64,000 nucleotides of DNA from Undaria pinnatifida (GCA_012845835.1 JABAKD010000007.1:1223992-1287991); one strand, 5' to 3'; shown: positions 33,621-46,162, numbered from the stretch's first letter. The notes: a model not told the origin generated them from the letters alone. Numbers and translations: made by a program.

Positions 33621-33934
33621 ACGGCGCCAGTGAGTGGCTGGAAAATGCTAATAATGCGATGATTTGTCCGACCTCTTGCTGTCCTTACGAAGGCCTGCAC
33701 GGAGGGCGGTAGCCAAGCTGTCGGCACCTCCCCCCGTTACACCCTCGTGGAAATGGAATAAAGTCAGTTGTATGTAGCGTAACAAAATTGAAACGAAACG
33801 GAATCCACATCTTGGGAAGTGGAAACCACGACGTGTTCGCTCAACATATCCCATGAGAGTTTTGCTAGGGTATGTTATTCAAAGGTAAAGTATGTACCAG
33901 GTACTTATGTACATACCCGGGTAAATACCCGCGA

Positions 33935-34250
33935 CGCATAGGCACGTTAGGCACGGTCCTCGATACCTCACCTGAGTGTCAGGTACTTTAGGTACGGACC
34001 ACGATACCTCACTTAAGTGTTAGGTACGAGAGATACGCAGCTCGCATACTTACCCGGGTAGACTATAGGTACACCCGTCCACGAAATACGCGGGTTTAGA
34101 TACAAGCCTGGGGACGACCTCAATACCTTACCTAGATTATAGATACGTTATGCACGGATGTCGATACCTTACCTAAGTGTTAGGTAGGTTAGGTACGGCC
34201 GTGAACACCTTACCTAAGTTTTGGTACGCTAGGTACGACCTCAAAGACTT
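33935..34250. repeat. Degenerate tandem repeat, core GATACCTYACCTAAGTGTTA
   Basis: About five units of 50-60 bp contain TTAGGTACGG, CGATACCT-ACCTAAGTGTTA and GGTACG. The unit contains GGTA/TACC palindromes. Confidence 0.65.
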
Positions 34251-35084
34251 ACTCGGTTAGTCTATTAGGCTATTATAGGTATATATATGCCTTACCTAAC
34301 ATGGCTTGGAATATTGCACCATTGTCACGCGTCACTGCTGTCTTTGTGTATCACTCGCATCACACGCATGTTTGCGTCCCATTGCACGTGTCGGACATTC
34401 ACTTTGCGCTTTGGTGTAAGTTGGAATTGCTACATCCCGCGACATGGACGCTGTACTCTCCCGATACATCTCTCAATACGAGCCGGGTTCCCACGCTTTG
34501 CAGTTGCACTGATTTCCGCGGCACATGGGAAGGCGTCGTTATCTCAGGAACCTGTCATCTACACGTCGAACTTTACAACGGAAATCTTTTATATCAACAT
34601 CTGCATAAACAACGATCCCTCCGTGTGGAACTGGTTCGGTTAGTCGTTACGAGTCATTGTACTACCTCCTAGCGCAGGCTACTCAACACCCCGCCTGCCC
34701 GACGCATAAACGCCGTCGGTTTAAAAAAGACACCCCGGTCATGGCCCGGCATCCGATTCGTGAGACCACGGGTCAGACTTCAGAGAAATTAGCTCATGTG
34801 TGAACAGCATCATCACCTACAGCGGGCACCTATCGACCCTCCGTTCTTCCTTTTCACATTGTCGCCACAACACGCCCCCAGCCTGACCCATGTGGGCGTC
34901 GGTGTCAAGCAGGAATTTCGGCTATTGACCGATCTTCCCTTCGTTCTCGACACCCCATCGCTGTATCATGTCCCGAGCCAACACATGCGAACGTCGGTTA
35001 CGGGAATCCCGGTCGCTGCCCGGTAACAGCGTGCCGGTTCCATCCAACCGATCCTCCGTTCTTCCTTGAGGTCTCCGTCGCCGC
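34251..35084. other. Non-coding, no gene recognised
   Basis: Two overlapping plus-strand frames of about 120 codons occur here. They lack any recognisable domain and I do not call them. Confidence 0.4.
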
Positions 35085-36000
35085 TGCAGAGATCCCATGG
35101 GACTTCCGCGGAAGCACCCCGAGCGTCCTATGGGAGCTTGGAAGCTCCACGGACGTCCCACGGGACATCCTCGGAAGCACTGTATTTCTATGGATGTTCC
35201 CCACGGAACACGCATGAGACTTCCCTGAAAGCATAACAGGAGCCCCACCGCAAATCCACGGACGCCGCATGGAAACCCAATATGACATCTACGGAAGCAC
35301 CACAAACGCCCCCTTGGAAGCACGGTTTAGGCCCTGGAGGAAACTCACGGAGGCACAATGAAGGCCTCCTGGGCCTCGCATGGAAGTCCAACGGTTCCAC
35401 GGAACCCCGACGGAAGTCGCCCATGTTTCTATGGCGCTTCTATACAATCACAGCTCTCCCATGAAGACAAAATTACAGCGCTTCCATGGAAGTCCCATAG
35501 GATCTGGATCTTCGTGGTGTGTCCGGGGAAGGTGGATGGCGTTTACGTGAACTTATCATGTGGTTCCATAAGGTGATTTCATAGAATTACACTGCTGCGT
35601 ACTTGCGTGGAATCCCCAAAATGCTTCGGGACTGCTTCCATGGGGATTCCATGGGACTTTCATTGTTCTTCTATTAATATTAGAAAATTCTTCTCTACTA
35701 GGGCTTTGATGGTGCTCCTATGATGGTTCCATACAGTTACACGATTCCTTGAAAATTCCACTGGGGTTTCCAAGTTCTTCCGTGGGAGGCCCGTCGAAGG
35801 TCTGTCGTGCTTCCATGCTCGGCACGACACAATTACCACAGTGCTTCCTCTTGGGAGTCCCATGGTGCACCCATGATGCTTCAATGATACGTTCATGGGA
35901 TTTCCTGTGGCTTGGCCGTGGAATTTCCGTGGGACTTCCGCCATGAGCTTCCCATCGACACCCAAATAATATGAGTCAAACAACTCACACGGAAATCCGA
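35085..36000. repeat. Second CCATGG/GGAAGT palindromic array
   Basis: The same core as 33100-33620 (CCATGGGACTTCC, CCACGGACG, GGAAGCACC), more diverged, with some interspersed unique sequence. Confidence 0.6.
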
Positions 36001-36097
36001 CGGAAATCGCATGGAAGGTCCATTCCTACATATTCGTCATGGCCGTGCCTTAAACTTTCAGAACGTGCCAGGTATATAGTCTAATACTTCGTATTAA

Positions 36098-36345
36098 ATA
36101 ATGAAAAAGTACACTTCAGCTGTGAGATCGACCAAAACGGATTTGGATCAAAACTCAGCTTTGCAAGCCGTGTGTGATAATTCGATCGCGCGTGTTACAG
36201 GGTGTGGATACCCTCGTGAAGTATACAGGTCAGTTACTGCCCTGCTAATGCCAGGGTGAACAGGACGAAGACCTTCAGCCTTGTTCTGCGCACAGGAACT
36301 GTATACTACCCGCATTGAGGGGATCAAACCAGACATCTATCTGTG
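36098..36345 (+). repeat. Diverged GTR head (subfamily 2)
   Basis: AAGTACACTTCAGCTGTGAG, ATCAAAACTCAGCTTTGCAA, TCGATCGCGCGTGTTACAGG and GTGGATACCCTCGTGAAG. The same variant bases occur at 51790-51943 (ACACTTCATTCAGCTGTGAG, CTCTCGTGAAGGATACAGG), so this is a distinct subfamily. Confidence 0.7.
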
Positions 36346-37119
36346 GAATTCAGTATGCATAAAACAAATAATTGTTACAGTGTGAGATAACTTTCAGAGT
36401 GGGTTACTTGGGTCTACCAGGTTTGTACGCAAGTTCCTGTGTATTCCCTGCATATGTGGCAGGCCAGCTGAGGTCCAGCCCAGGTCTGATGCTCGGTTTG
36501 TTAGTGCCAGTCGATCGAGCCATGATGGAAAATGCGGTGCATGTCGATCGCTACTGCTCCAAAGTGATCGCTCTTCTGCTCTTGATATAGTCTAATGAAA
36601 AGGCACACTCACAAACCTGTAATGATCGAATGAAGACCGAAAAGTGAGATATGGCGTTCTTCGTCAGGCGTCAGGAGGTGCGCACTTGATCCTAAAGCTC
36701 GTAGAACGCCCATTTCACACACACCAGGGAATACACAAACTAGAGCGTGGATCCAAAACGCCAGACCCCTGCACTCCTACGGACGGGTGCTCTTGCGCCA
36801 CTACGTAATGATGAAAGGTGCGTGCAGCCTCCTAGCCGATTGTTTTTGCTATTCCAAACAGCCTCCATGGTCATTGGGTAGAGCACCCACAGGCCACAAG
36901 ATTTACCTCGCCTGTAAAGGCGTTGGGGAAAGTCGGAATTCATATCGTGAAAAATACGGAACGACTTCCTTCACAATTTAAGATATGTACAGGTCCGTTT
37001 GCAGTGAATATTTATGTGCGTGCGTCAACTACTGCAGTGTGTGGACTAGAAGTGTGACCCTGGCACCCCCACAATACCGGGAGAGAGCATGTCCATGTCG
37101 GGATCTGCGTCGAATAGGG
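36346..37119. other. Non-coding, no gene recognised
   Basis: No shared repeats or domains seen. Confidence 0.4.
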
Positions 37120-37850
37120 AGTTGATAATCCTTTCGGCGTCGGGGGTTAAACAAGGCAAACATGCGTCTGAAGAGCCGGAAGGCCGAGAAAACGTTTAAA
37201 CGTTGGACTCTCTAGAATATATAGGGGAAACAGCACAGAAGGGAAGGGGTATAACCCTCAACATGCAGGCCGTAGTCTGTAATGCCATACACCCTCGAAT
37301 CCCCACAATGTCCGCACGGGGCACATCGGGGTTTCACCGGCCAGGCTCACGCTGCTTGCACCGTGAGGTGTTCGACGATTCGCATGAAGGAGGCGCCGAG
37401 GGGAGGCAAAGACGGGTGGGAAGGAAAGGAGAAAACGGTCTCGATGCCGGACCTGAGAGAGTGAAACATCGGGGGAGCGGGCACTATGTTGGAAGACGGA
37501 AAGAAAGGTGGAAACAGCTCAGCACCCGATGCTATATGCATAAAATGTTCAGGGTGTGTGTGCTGATAAGTCGGGGAGCGGCGAAAAACTCGTCTTGACG
37601 CTAGACCCAAAAATATGGAAAAGGGTGTGGAGGCAGGGAAAAACATGGTGAAGAGTGAGGAGGGAACTAACTCGGCGCTGGACCTGGTGTAAGGAAAACG
37701 TCGGGGGGGGGGGGCGTACGTTGAACGTCGGAGAGGGAAGAGGGAACCGTTCGGCGCCAGACCCTTCATATGGGAACCACTGAGGGGGGGTGGGGTATAT
37801 GCCCTAGAAAGGAATAAACAGTTTCGGCGTGGGGGGAGGGGGGGGGGGGG
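37120..37850. repeat. Degenerate tandem repeat of about 80 bp
   Basis: Blocks such as GGCGCTGGACCTGGTGTAAG, GGCGCCAGACCCTTCATATG, GACGCTAGACCCAAAAATAT and GATGCCGGACCTGAGAGAGT recur at similar spacing, each followed by GGGAA/GGAAA and a G-rich end. The minus-strand open frame of 179 codons across it is repeat-driven. Confidence 0.5.
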
Positions 37851-38349
37851 GGGGTGGAGCAGGGCACACGAAGGAGCTTTTGACAATCGTGAGAGACAAC
37901 AAAATGCCGTAGATGTCCCGTATTAATAGGCCAAGAGATCCCGAAATAATATACCGCCTTAATATAACGCAAAACGCGTTTTTGTTGGATCTTGTTTGGA
38001 AGTGCTTGCGAGGGAGGACCTTAAGGTAAGACATGGCAGGGTTATTGTAAAAGATGGGCGATGGCAACATGAAGCAAGGGGAGTGTAAAATATTGTGTTA
38101 AACCGTTAAAATTCATCTGTACCTTACCTGGTGCGTAATAGTTTTCTGTTCATATCGGACAGACGCATGTGTACTTCTAAAGCACACTTGTGGTGCTCGA
38201 TTCGAATCAGATTGAAGCATGTACCTCAGGCAGGTCGAAACTGCAAAGAAAGCTAACTCGTGAAAGTTGAGCTACATTCACCAAACATATAGTTTAGAAA
38301 CTTCAAAAAGCAGTACCGTTTTTTAACCTTCGAATATTTTCGAAGACAT
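37851..38349. other. Non-coding, no gene recognised
   Basis: AT-rich spacer after a G run at about 37840-37853. Confidence 0.35.
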
Positions 38350-39625
38350 GCTCGAAGACAGGACTGCCAGTAATGGCCGATCCCACAGACCGCCGTCTAG
38401 GAACCCAGAGGCATGGTAAAAAGTATGCTCGAATGTAGCAAAGATCGACTCAGTCCACCACGGTTCTGACGTTATACTGCTGCTGGATCTTTTCCTGGTT
38501 TTTATGTTTATAATCTCCGTTGAAGATGAGCATTAACTATTTATCGACCACCACACTACTCCCTATATATTACGAAAACTACGGTTTCCTTTCATAGACT
38601 ACGTGTCTGGCTCACTTACAGCGCACCAACAACCCGACAGGCACGAGATGCAGACAACAAAGACCGCGAGTTCGGGGGAGATCACTATATAGGCAGCGTT
38701 TTCATGATGTTTTAAGATATCGCTGTTTCAAAAGGAAGTTGAAGCATCGGGTGCTCTCGAAGCTGCAGTCGTCACGGCGCATCCTAGTTGCATCCCCGGG
38801 TTTCGTTTGTGGATGGGTACGACGATGCTGCGACGTGCATGTCTGATATATTTTTAATGCGGCTGTAGATAATCGCACACAGCGATTACCATGTGCCTTC
38901 GTCTCTGTCCCTTGCTCTCCAACAACTCGCGAGACGATCTATCTAAACGTTGGTATTGTTTTTTAGACATCTGACGGTTTCGAGCATGAGCTTCAACGTC
39001 GGTCACCCATAAAAAAATCGCACAAATACAACCAAACCAAGGGAAACCCATGATAGCACAATGGCGCCTCCCTCAAGAGTGTGTAACGTAGATGATCACC
39101 TAGCACGGGTGCTAGGTACAGAGATGCTTGCCTGGAGCTGAGTCGTAACTCACGCCTCTAGACCATAAATACATCCGTGCTTGGGGTCGGACATCCAGCC
39201 GGAGTCGATCCCGCAGATCGCCGTCTAGTAACCTAGGTGGAAGTATCATTGACATGGGCAGGGTGCTTGAGTGTAGCCGAGACCGTCTGGCGTGCCAAGC
39301 GCCGTACCTCGCAGTCCATCGGCGGTCCATTGCAAGATTGTGTACTCTTGGGCTGTTTCTTGGTGTTTTGGTTTATCGCTGCCCCTAAACGCTTGGAGCT
39401 CCTCTCGGGTATTTGAAGCGGTCCTTGAAGGTGGGGCTGCTATCCGCGGCTAATCCCGCAGGCTGTCGTGTAGGGACTCAGAGATTTCGTCAGGTGAATG
39501 TTCGCGAGTCTAGCAGGGGTGTTCGTGGGGTCGTGATATAGGCGATGTATCCCTCAGTCCGTCATTGTTATCACGTCAAACCAGTGCTGGACTGTTTCCT
39601 GGTGTTTGTGTTATGACACCGCCCT
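38350..39625 (+). repeat. Degenerate long repeat, three or more units
   Basis: The series CGATCCCRCAGAYCGCCGTC, TAGKAACC, GCTYGAATGTAGC, CTCAGTCCATC-like, TGGAC/TGTTTCCTGGTGTTT can be followed at about 38370-38510, 39205-39375 and 39450-39620. Gaps between units differ. No coding sequence was recognised. Confidence 0.5.
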
Positions 39626-40496
39626 TTGGTCTGATCTAAGTCATACTTATAAGTATGAATTCTAAGTTATTTTCCCCGTGCTGTAGTTTTATTAGCTTTT
39701 TAGGTCCTTCTGGGGATACGGATGAAAAATATTGAGCTCTTACACTTTCATTCGTGTACCAGGTTTAGTCCACCTGCTAAACCCAGATTCACGTCCCCCC
39801 ACAGCCCATTTGCATACAGGGTACTAATTATTGCAGGAGGCCATCGACACATGAACCCTGGGTAGCATTGCCGGCGGTGTGAGTCTTATCGTAGATTTTA
39901 CTAAGCCGACGGCCGCTCGCACGAGCGCTCACGATGGTGGCACCGTCAGGAGGGCCGACCTTCCCGGGAGGTCGAAAGCCGGAGAGCACGCACCTGAGGA
40001 AATGACGCAAAACAAAGTTCCTGCGACGAGCGCGAGTCGCGCCCCGCGCTGAACCACTGACAGGGCATGCTTTTTGGCAGAGCCCGTCAGACGACTCCGA
40101 CGTCGGGTCGCGCACGGGCGAGTAAAGTGCCGAGCGGGCGGGTTCGCGGCGCTGGAGGTTTCAACCGGAGCGTACCCCGACGAGGACCCCGCGCGGGGAG
40201 GCATTCAGCCGCGAGAGGGATGCGGTAAAACAAGTAACAACGTCAACTGCGCCCAAACATTATCTTAGGCATTTGCACTACACAATTCGGCATGTCTGGT
40301 ACACGTGCCACTAACGAAGGGGTTACTGTTATTATGTTATTATTATGCAAACCTAGGGTGATGCGGCTGTCGCTACTATTAATACTTCGTGCCGCAACAT
40401 TTGCGCTGAACTACCGGTACTGCTGTGGTGAACTATCATATACTCAGAAACAAAATTAAAATACTTAGACTATAAGCGCAAATAATTAGCATGAAT
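39626..40496. other. Non-coding; GC-rich island at about 39890-40220
   Basis: The island is rich in CG dinucleotides (GCCGACGGCCGCTCGCACGA, CGCGCGGGGAGG). Short frames overlap on both strands with no domains. A promoter or exon cannot be excluded but is not supported. Confidence 0.35.
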
Positions 40497-41355
40497 ATAT
40501 ATATATTATAAAAATTAAAATACACTCCAGCTGTGAGATCGAAGATTTTGTCGAAACTCATCTTTGCAAGCTGTGTGTGATACTCCGATTGCGCGTATTA
40601 CGAGTTGTGTGTCCTCATTAAGGATATAAGTCGGCGACTGCTCTTACAACTACAGTGTAGCTATCAGGGTCAACAGGGTGATTTTAGTCAGTCTGTGCGC
40701 GGAAACTATAAAACCCGTTTCTGAGGGGGACAAATTCTGACAGCTGTGGAGGGAAATGTATCCGTTTATCAAGTGAATGCTGTAAGTCGAATAACCGGTG
40801 AGAGGAGGGCGGAGTTTTTAAGGGCGTGGGGGCCTGATTTTGATCAAAGGGGCGGGAGGGGGGGAGGGGTGGGAGGGGACGGGTGGGGCAGGTCAATTTG
40901 TGCGTGGAAACTATAAATATTTCTTGTGGGGGAAGGGGGGCAATGTGGCAGGGGGGGGGCGGGGGGCGGGGGGGGAGGGCTTTAAGTCGCATAGATGTAG
41001 GGATTTGCTATACGCGTGGTGCTAGGTCTAGGCGATGGTGCGGGTGGTGGGGAAGGAGGGGGCGTTGGGGACGGGGGTGGGTGGGAATTGCAGCAGCGGC
41101 ATGGACGGCTCTGAAACGATAACGAGGCGATATCCAGGGCGTGGAAGTGTTTATTACTCCGGCGGGTTTCGATAGTATGTAGGTGGGGCGTTTAAGCAAG
41201 AGGAAGCGAGGGAAAAAAAAGAAAAAAAGGCGGGGGGGGGGGGGGGGGTGGTTTTCAAGAGGTTTAGGTCATATATAAATTTAAAATAAAGTATTTGGTA
41301 GACACTGATGTTCGCAGCATTGTGTGTGATCCTCCGATCACGCGTATTAAGCATA
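40497..41355 (+). repeat. GTR copy
   Basis: Head, B modules, C module (GGTGCTAGGTCTAGGCGATG) and D/E modules with G tracts. It ends in a degenerate head-like block (TTGGTAGACACTGATGTTCG, ATCCTCCGATCACGCGTATT). Confidence 0.85.
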
Positions 41356-41359
41356 TATA

Positions 41360-42035
41360 GTATAAAAATTAAAATACACTCCAACTGTGAGATCGAATAT
41401 TTTGTCGAAACTCATCTTGCAAGCTGTGTGTGATACTCCGATCGCGCGTATTACGAGTTGTGTGTCCTCATTTAAAGATTTAGGTCGGCGACTCCCCTTC
41501 CAACTACAGTGTAGCTATCAGGGTCAACAGGGTGGTGTTAGGCAGTCTGTGCGAGGAAACTATAAAACCCGTTTATGAGGGGGACAAAATCTGACAGCTG
41601 TGGAAGGAAATGCATCAGTTTATCAAGTGAATGCTGTAAGTCGAATATCCGGTGAAGGGAGGGCGGAGATATATGTAGGGGCCTACTATACGCGCGGTGC
41701 TGGGTCTAGGCGATCGTGCGGGGTGTGGGGAAGGAGGGGGCGTTGGAGGGGGGGAGGGGGGATGAATGAAAGCTACGTCATGGATGGCCAGAAAGATATG
41801 ACGTGATATCAATGGCTTATTATTAGTGTTTATTACTCTGGTCGATTTCGATTGTAAGTGGAGCGTTTGAACGAACTGGGCGGGGAACAAAGGGGGGGGG
41901 GGGAATGAGTTGGAACTACGGCATGGATGGCTAGATGGATAATGAGATGATATCAGCTGGCTGGTAGTGTTTACTACTCTGGCAGATTTTGATTTCAGGT
42001 GGGTCGTTTAAACAAGAGGGATCGGGGGGGGGGGG
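41360..42035 (+). repeat. GTR copy, internally deleted
   Basis: The head and module B pass directly into TGTAGGGGCCTACTATACGC and the C/D modules. A G tract and the HCATGGATGGCTAGATGG-type module end it. Confidence 0.85.
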
Positions 42036-42047
42036 CATATATATGTA

Positions 42048-42680
42048 CTATAACAATAAAAATATACTCCAGCTTTGAGATTGATTATTTCGTCGAAACT
42101 CATATATATTCCAAGCAGTGTGTATACTCCGATAGCGCGTGTTACTGGGTGTGTATCCTCATTAGTCTAAGGATATAGGTCGACGACTCCCCTTGGAACT
42201 ACATACGTACAGTGTAGCGTGGACCAGGGTCAACAGGGTCATGCTGACCAATCTTTACGCGGAAACTATAAAACCCGTTCTTGAGAGGGACAAAATCTGA
42301 CAGCTGTGGAATGCGCCAGTGTATTATGTATATCCTGTAGTTCTAATAGAGTCTCAATAGTAGTCGGGTAACCGGTGAGGGGAGGGGGGCGGGTATAGAG
42401 GGGACAGGTCGCATAAATGAATATGAGCGTACTGCGCGTGGAGTGCTAGTAGAGGTGATGTTGGGGGCGGCGGGGAAGGGGGGCGGAGGTTAATTGAAAC
42501 TTGAAAACCATATGAATGAACTGGAGGAGCTACTGCACGCGGGTGGTTCGAAAGGTAAATAGATTATATCACCTATCGGGTATTGTTCAAACTCTGGCGA
42601 ATTTTGATTTTTGGTGGGGCGGAAGTGGAGAGAGGAGGGAAGGAGGGGGGGGGGCGCCCTCCATAGTTGTGCAAAAAGGA
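42048..42680 (+). repeat. GTR copy, diverged
   Basis: AATATACTCCAGCTTTGAG head with small duplications, module B, then GGTGATGTTGGGGGCGG-type module with shorter G tracts. It is the third GTR copy in a row in the same orientation. Confidence 0.75.
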
Positions 42681-43224
42681 CGTGACTAAAAGAAGGGGAA
42701 GGTAATGGACGGTACCAAGAGGTTGAGGTGCTACATGGGTCTTGAAACACATATATGCCATTAATAATTGTGGGTTTTGTCGGAAGTGGTTTTGCGCACA
42801 GGCATAATATGTTAAGGTAGGTTTTCGTGCACTGAATAGAGGAATTGGAAAGACGAAACAAAACGCAAATAAGGAGGTTGTGTATAGTCAAGGAGAACTG
42901 TGGTGTTGTGGATAGGCGAGAAATAAACGGGAAGAAAGTGGAAAGAAAACCGCGGTTGAAAAAAACAAACGTGGATGAAATGTAGTGTAAGTAAGGAAAG
43001 CTCAATTGGCAAAAGTAGTAGCCAGACCTTAGCTGAATCTGGAGAAGTATTCGGACGGCATGAAATGTGCCGCGGGCGCTGAAGGATGGGAGACGAATTC
43101 CGTTTGCTTATTAAGTGGGAAAATCTCACCGCAACTGCAGGAAACAAACACAACGTCAACTAGAGCAGTAAGACCAAGTCCCTGACCTTGAGGTACGCGA
43201 AAAATGCAACACCCACGCTGGAAG
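42681..43224. other. Non-coding, no gene recognised
   Basis: A minus-strand frame of 171 codons (43005-42490) runs into the GTR copy. It is Ser/Pro/Phe-rich and lacks domains, so it is not called. Confidence 0.35.
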
Positions 43225-44112
43225 TCAGGCCATTCCTATATTGTAGCAGTAGCAGGAGCGGGGGTGGAGGCGGCCGATGGCCCATCGAGGAATTGCGGCA
43301 GAGCAACAGTAGTGTCTACAGCGGTAGCCGTCTGGCAAGGGGGAGGGGGCACACACACTGGCTCGGCGAGCTCAAGACCACAGACAGCCGATGTTTTATT
43401 TTAGAAACGCACTCACAAGGGACACCAGCGGCGGCAGCAGCAGCAACACAGCAGGCACACTACACCAAAAAGCACCATTTTATGTAAAAATGTGAAAGAC
43501 GTCAGCTGTGAGTACGAACGATTGAATGGTTGAAAGTAAACTTTGCAAGCGGCGTGGTACATTGTTATCAAAAAGCACTAAAAAGGCGGAGAATATTAGT
43601 AAAAACTGCACAGATCCACAGGGACATCTGGCTGTATATCTACGCGGCTATGACATGCAAAGACACCTATATATAGCGCTCAGTATGGGAAACGAGGGTT
43701 GTGAAAAATCCACGCACGGCATAGATCAGCTCAACAAACACAGCACACTTTAGGAACGTGCACAGAAGAGAGTGAAAGCAGCAGCAGTAGCAACACACAG
43801 CAGCAACACAGCGCAGCAACACACAGCAGCAACACACGCAGCAACACACAGCATCAACACACAGCATCAACACACAGCAGCAACACACAGCAGCAACACA
43901 CAGCAGCAACACACAGCAGCAACAGCGACGGCAGCGGCGGACGGGCGCAGAGGCGGGCAATAGCCCAGCAAGGAATTACGACACAGCAGAAGCAGCAGTG
44001 TCTAAAGCAGCGGCCATTCGGCAGGGGGAGGAGCACACGCAGCTCTAGCACTGGCTAGGCGAGGTCATGACCACAGAAAGCCGATTTTTTAAGTTAAGAG
44101 ACGAACGCAGTA
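43225..44112 (+). repeat. Direct duplication of about 170 bp flanking a CAG-rich minisatellite
   Basis: 43250-43420 and 43950-44112 share, in order, GGCAGAGC/GACACAGC, CAGTAGTGTCTA-AGCGG, GGCAGGGGGAGG, CACACGCAGCT-like, CTGGCT-GGCGAG-TCA-GACCACAGA and CCGAT-TTTTA-TTTAGA. They lie about 700 bp apart. Confidence 0.6.
43775..43930 (+). repeat. 12-bp minisatellite ACACAGCAGCAA
   Basis: About a dozen ACACAGCAGCAA units, with ACACAGCATCAA variants and one shorter unit. Confidence 0.85.
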
Positions 44113-44164
44113 GTCACGATCAGCAGCAGCACAGCAGCAGCGGCACTACACAACAGTAGTACAA

Positions 44165-44202
44165 CAGCAGTGGAGCAGCAGTGGAGCAGCAGTGGAGCAG
44201 CA
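44165..44202 (+). repeat. 12-bp tandem GGAGCAGCAGT, about three units
   Basis: GTGGAGCAGCA repeats three times. Confidence 0.8.
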
Positions 44203-45540
44203 CGTGCCGACCAATCCACAACGGCAGCATAGCGGTACGACAGGAGCTGGGTGAGATTTGCACTTTCTTACGATTCTTCACCTTCCGGGGGGGAGGGCGA
44301 GCCGTCCCCCGGAGAGGCTTTTCATGCCCCCCGCTCGCGGAGTTGGGACTCGTCGGCCATTGTGTCGCCGGGGACACCGAGGGCTGATGTGTGGGGCGGG
44401 CGTGGCACGGGCGTGCGGTCGCTAGGGACCGGGTGGCGAGCGGTAGAGCGGAGAGTTGTAATTGTACTGTTTTGAGAGTAAGGCGAATTGCCCCTCTTGT
44501 AAGGGAGCGTTCACACGTAACACTCCGGAGTATTAGTTACGCATATAATGCCCGATGGCATATTTAGTGGGTGGCGGCTGGGGGTGGTGGAGTCGGAGTC
44601 TTACATCATGGTGCCGTGATCAAACAAGCAATAACTTGCTTGCTGTTGTTGTTGCGTGGGGTATTTGGTTTAATAATACGATGTCCAGCAGGGAATGGAT
44701 GCGATTCCGATCGGGGCACGTCACTTTCATGGTCGTTAAATTTCTTATTTTGGGTGGTTATGCCGTCCGAACCCTTTGCTTGTTATTTCGAGTGCATGTG
44801 CCGCCGTCACGAGAGAAAGTATTGTGTGTATCACCATGGATGGAACCAACTCCAACCCTAACCTTAACCATAACTCTAACCCTCACCAATACGACATACT
44901 GGTCGGAGTGCTCCCTAATGACGTCGCTGGCTGGGGTGAAATGGTTGGAGAAACACAATAATGATGTGTAGACTATCACCGGAGATCTGTTTTTTCTGTG
45001 GCCTGCCAATTGCTTTGCTTTCACAACGTTTCCGGCCGCAATCTATGCCGCTGTACCCACGGCAGGTAGGCGGGGGACTCATGCCGAATTGGCTTGGGAT
45101 CAGGGTGCCCAGCAGAAGGAGCAGAATGGGGTGCACAAGCGCAATCGCGGGGCCTGAGGATGCCCCTCACCAACTATTTCTAATTCACGACGATGATGCT
45201 TCGGGAAACGCCCTCCTTGCTCAATGAACAATAATGAAATCAATCGAGAACCCCATCTACTACGCGTGAGATAGATATCAATCAACTCGTCTTAGAGTTC
45301 TTCATGTCGCCGTTCTCGCAGTCTACCAAGGGTCGGTTTGGAGCGAGTTGAGATCCGGGTGGCGTCAGTTCAGAGTGGGATGAGGGTTAAACAGGTAGGT
45401 GCGAAAATGCAATCGAGGGGATTGAGGATACCGCACATAAATGAAAGACAATTATTAGTTGTAACAATGAGGTTCTTGTCCAAGAAATATAAAAAATACG
45501 TAATGCTATGTACATACAGCAGTATAGACTACGTAGACTA
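44203..45540. other. Non-coding; includes a degenerate CCCTAA stretch
   Basis: 44852-44884 reads CCAACCCTAACCTTAACC, ATAACTCTAACCCTCACC, a decayed telomere-like motif. Nothing else is recognised. Confidence 0.4.
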
Positions 45541-45584
45541 AGAATCCCTTGCTTATTTGCGGTGTCCTGCACTACTTTCTTTTT

Positions 45585-46162
45585 GCGTGGAATCTCATAA
45601 AAGCTTCCGTGGAAGCACCCACCGCTTCCATGGAAGCTTCCATGGCTTCCATGGAAGCTTTCATGGAAGCGGCGGAAGCGGTGGAAGCTTTCATGAAAGC
45701 TTCCGTGGAAGCTTGCGCGGAAGCTTTCATGGAACATATGGACGCTTCCATGGGAAGAAAAATCCCGGAAGCTTCCACGGAAGCTTTCGCGAAAGCTTCC
45801 ATGGAAGTAGCTTCCACGGAAGCTTTCGCGAAAGCTTCCATGGAAGTAGCTTCCACGAAGGCTTCCTCGAAAGCTGCCACAAAAGCTTCCACGAAATCTT
45901 CCATGGAAGTAACCTCCACGATAGCTCTAATGGAAGTAGCTTTCACGAAAGCTTCCACGAAAGCTATCACGAAAGCTTCCATGGAAGCCTTCACGAAAGC
46001 TTATATGGAAGTAACTTTCACGAAAGCTCCCAAGAAAGCTTCTACGATAGCTTTTCGTAAAATAAAGCTTTCGAAGTAGCTTCCACGAAAAGTTGGAAGC
46101 TACATCCACGGAATTTTACGTTTTACTTCCATAAAAGCTTCCGTAGCTTCCACAAAATATCA
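45585..46162. repeat. 12-bp self-complementary satellite, core GGAAGCTTCCAT (block 1)
   Basis: The units GGAAGCTTCCAT, GAAAGCTTTCRC and GGAAGTAGCTTCC tile the region. Each is close to its own reverse complement, so both strands read alike. Three frames, including one on the minus strand, stay open for 140-176 codons because units keep a multiple of three and lack stops. That is an artefact of the repeat, not evidence for a protein. Confidence 0.8.

Noticed and set aside
37347-37886. 179-codon minus-strand frame
   Set aside because: The translation itself is periodic (repeated SGAEL/SSAEL-type segments), matching the degenerate ~80-bp tandem repeat underneath.
43775-43930. CRISPR array
   Set aside because: Units are 12 bp and directly adjacent with no unique spacers. 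It is a minisatellite in eukaryotic DNA.
45549-46079. 176-codon open frame with Ala/Ser/Met/Lys/Glu repeats
   Set aside because: The 12-bp self-complementary array keeps several frames open on both strands. No start context, domain or frame-specific constraint supports a protein.
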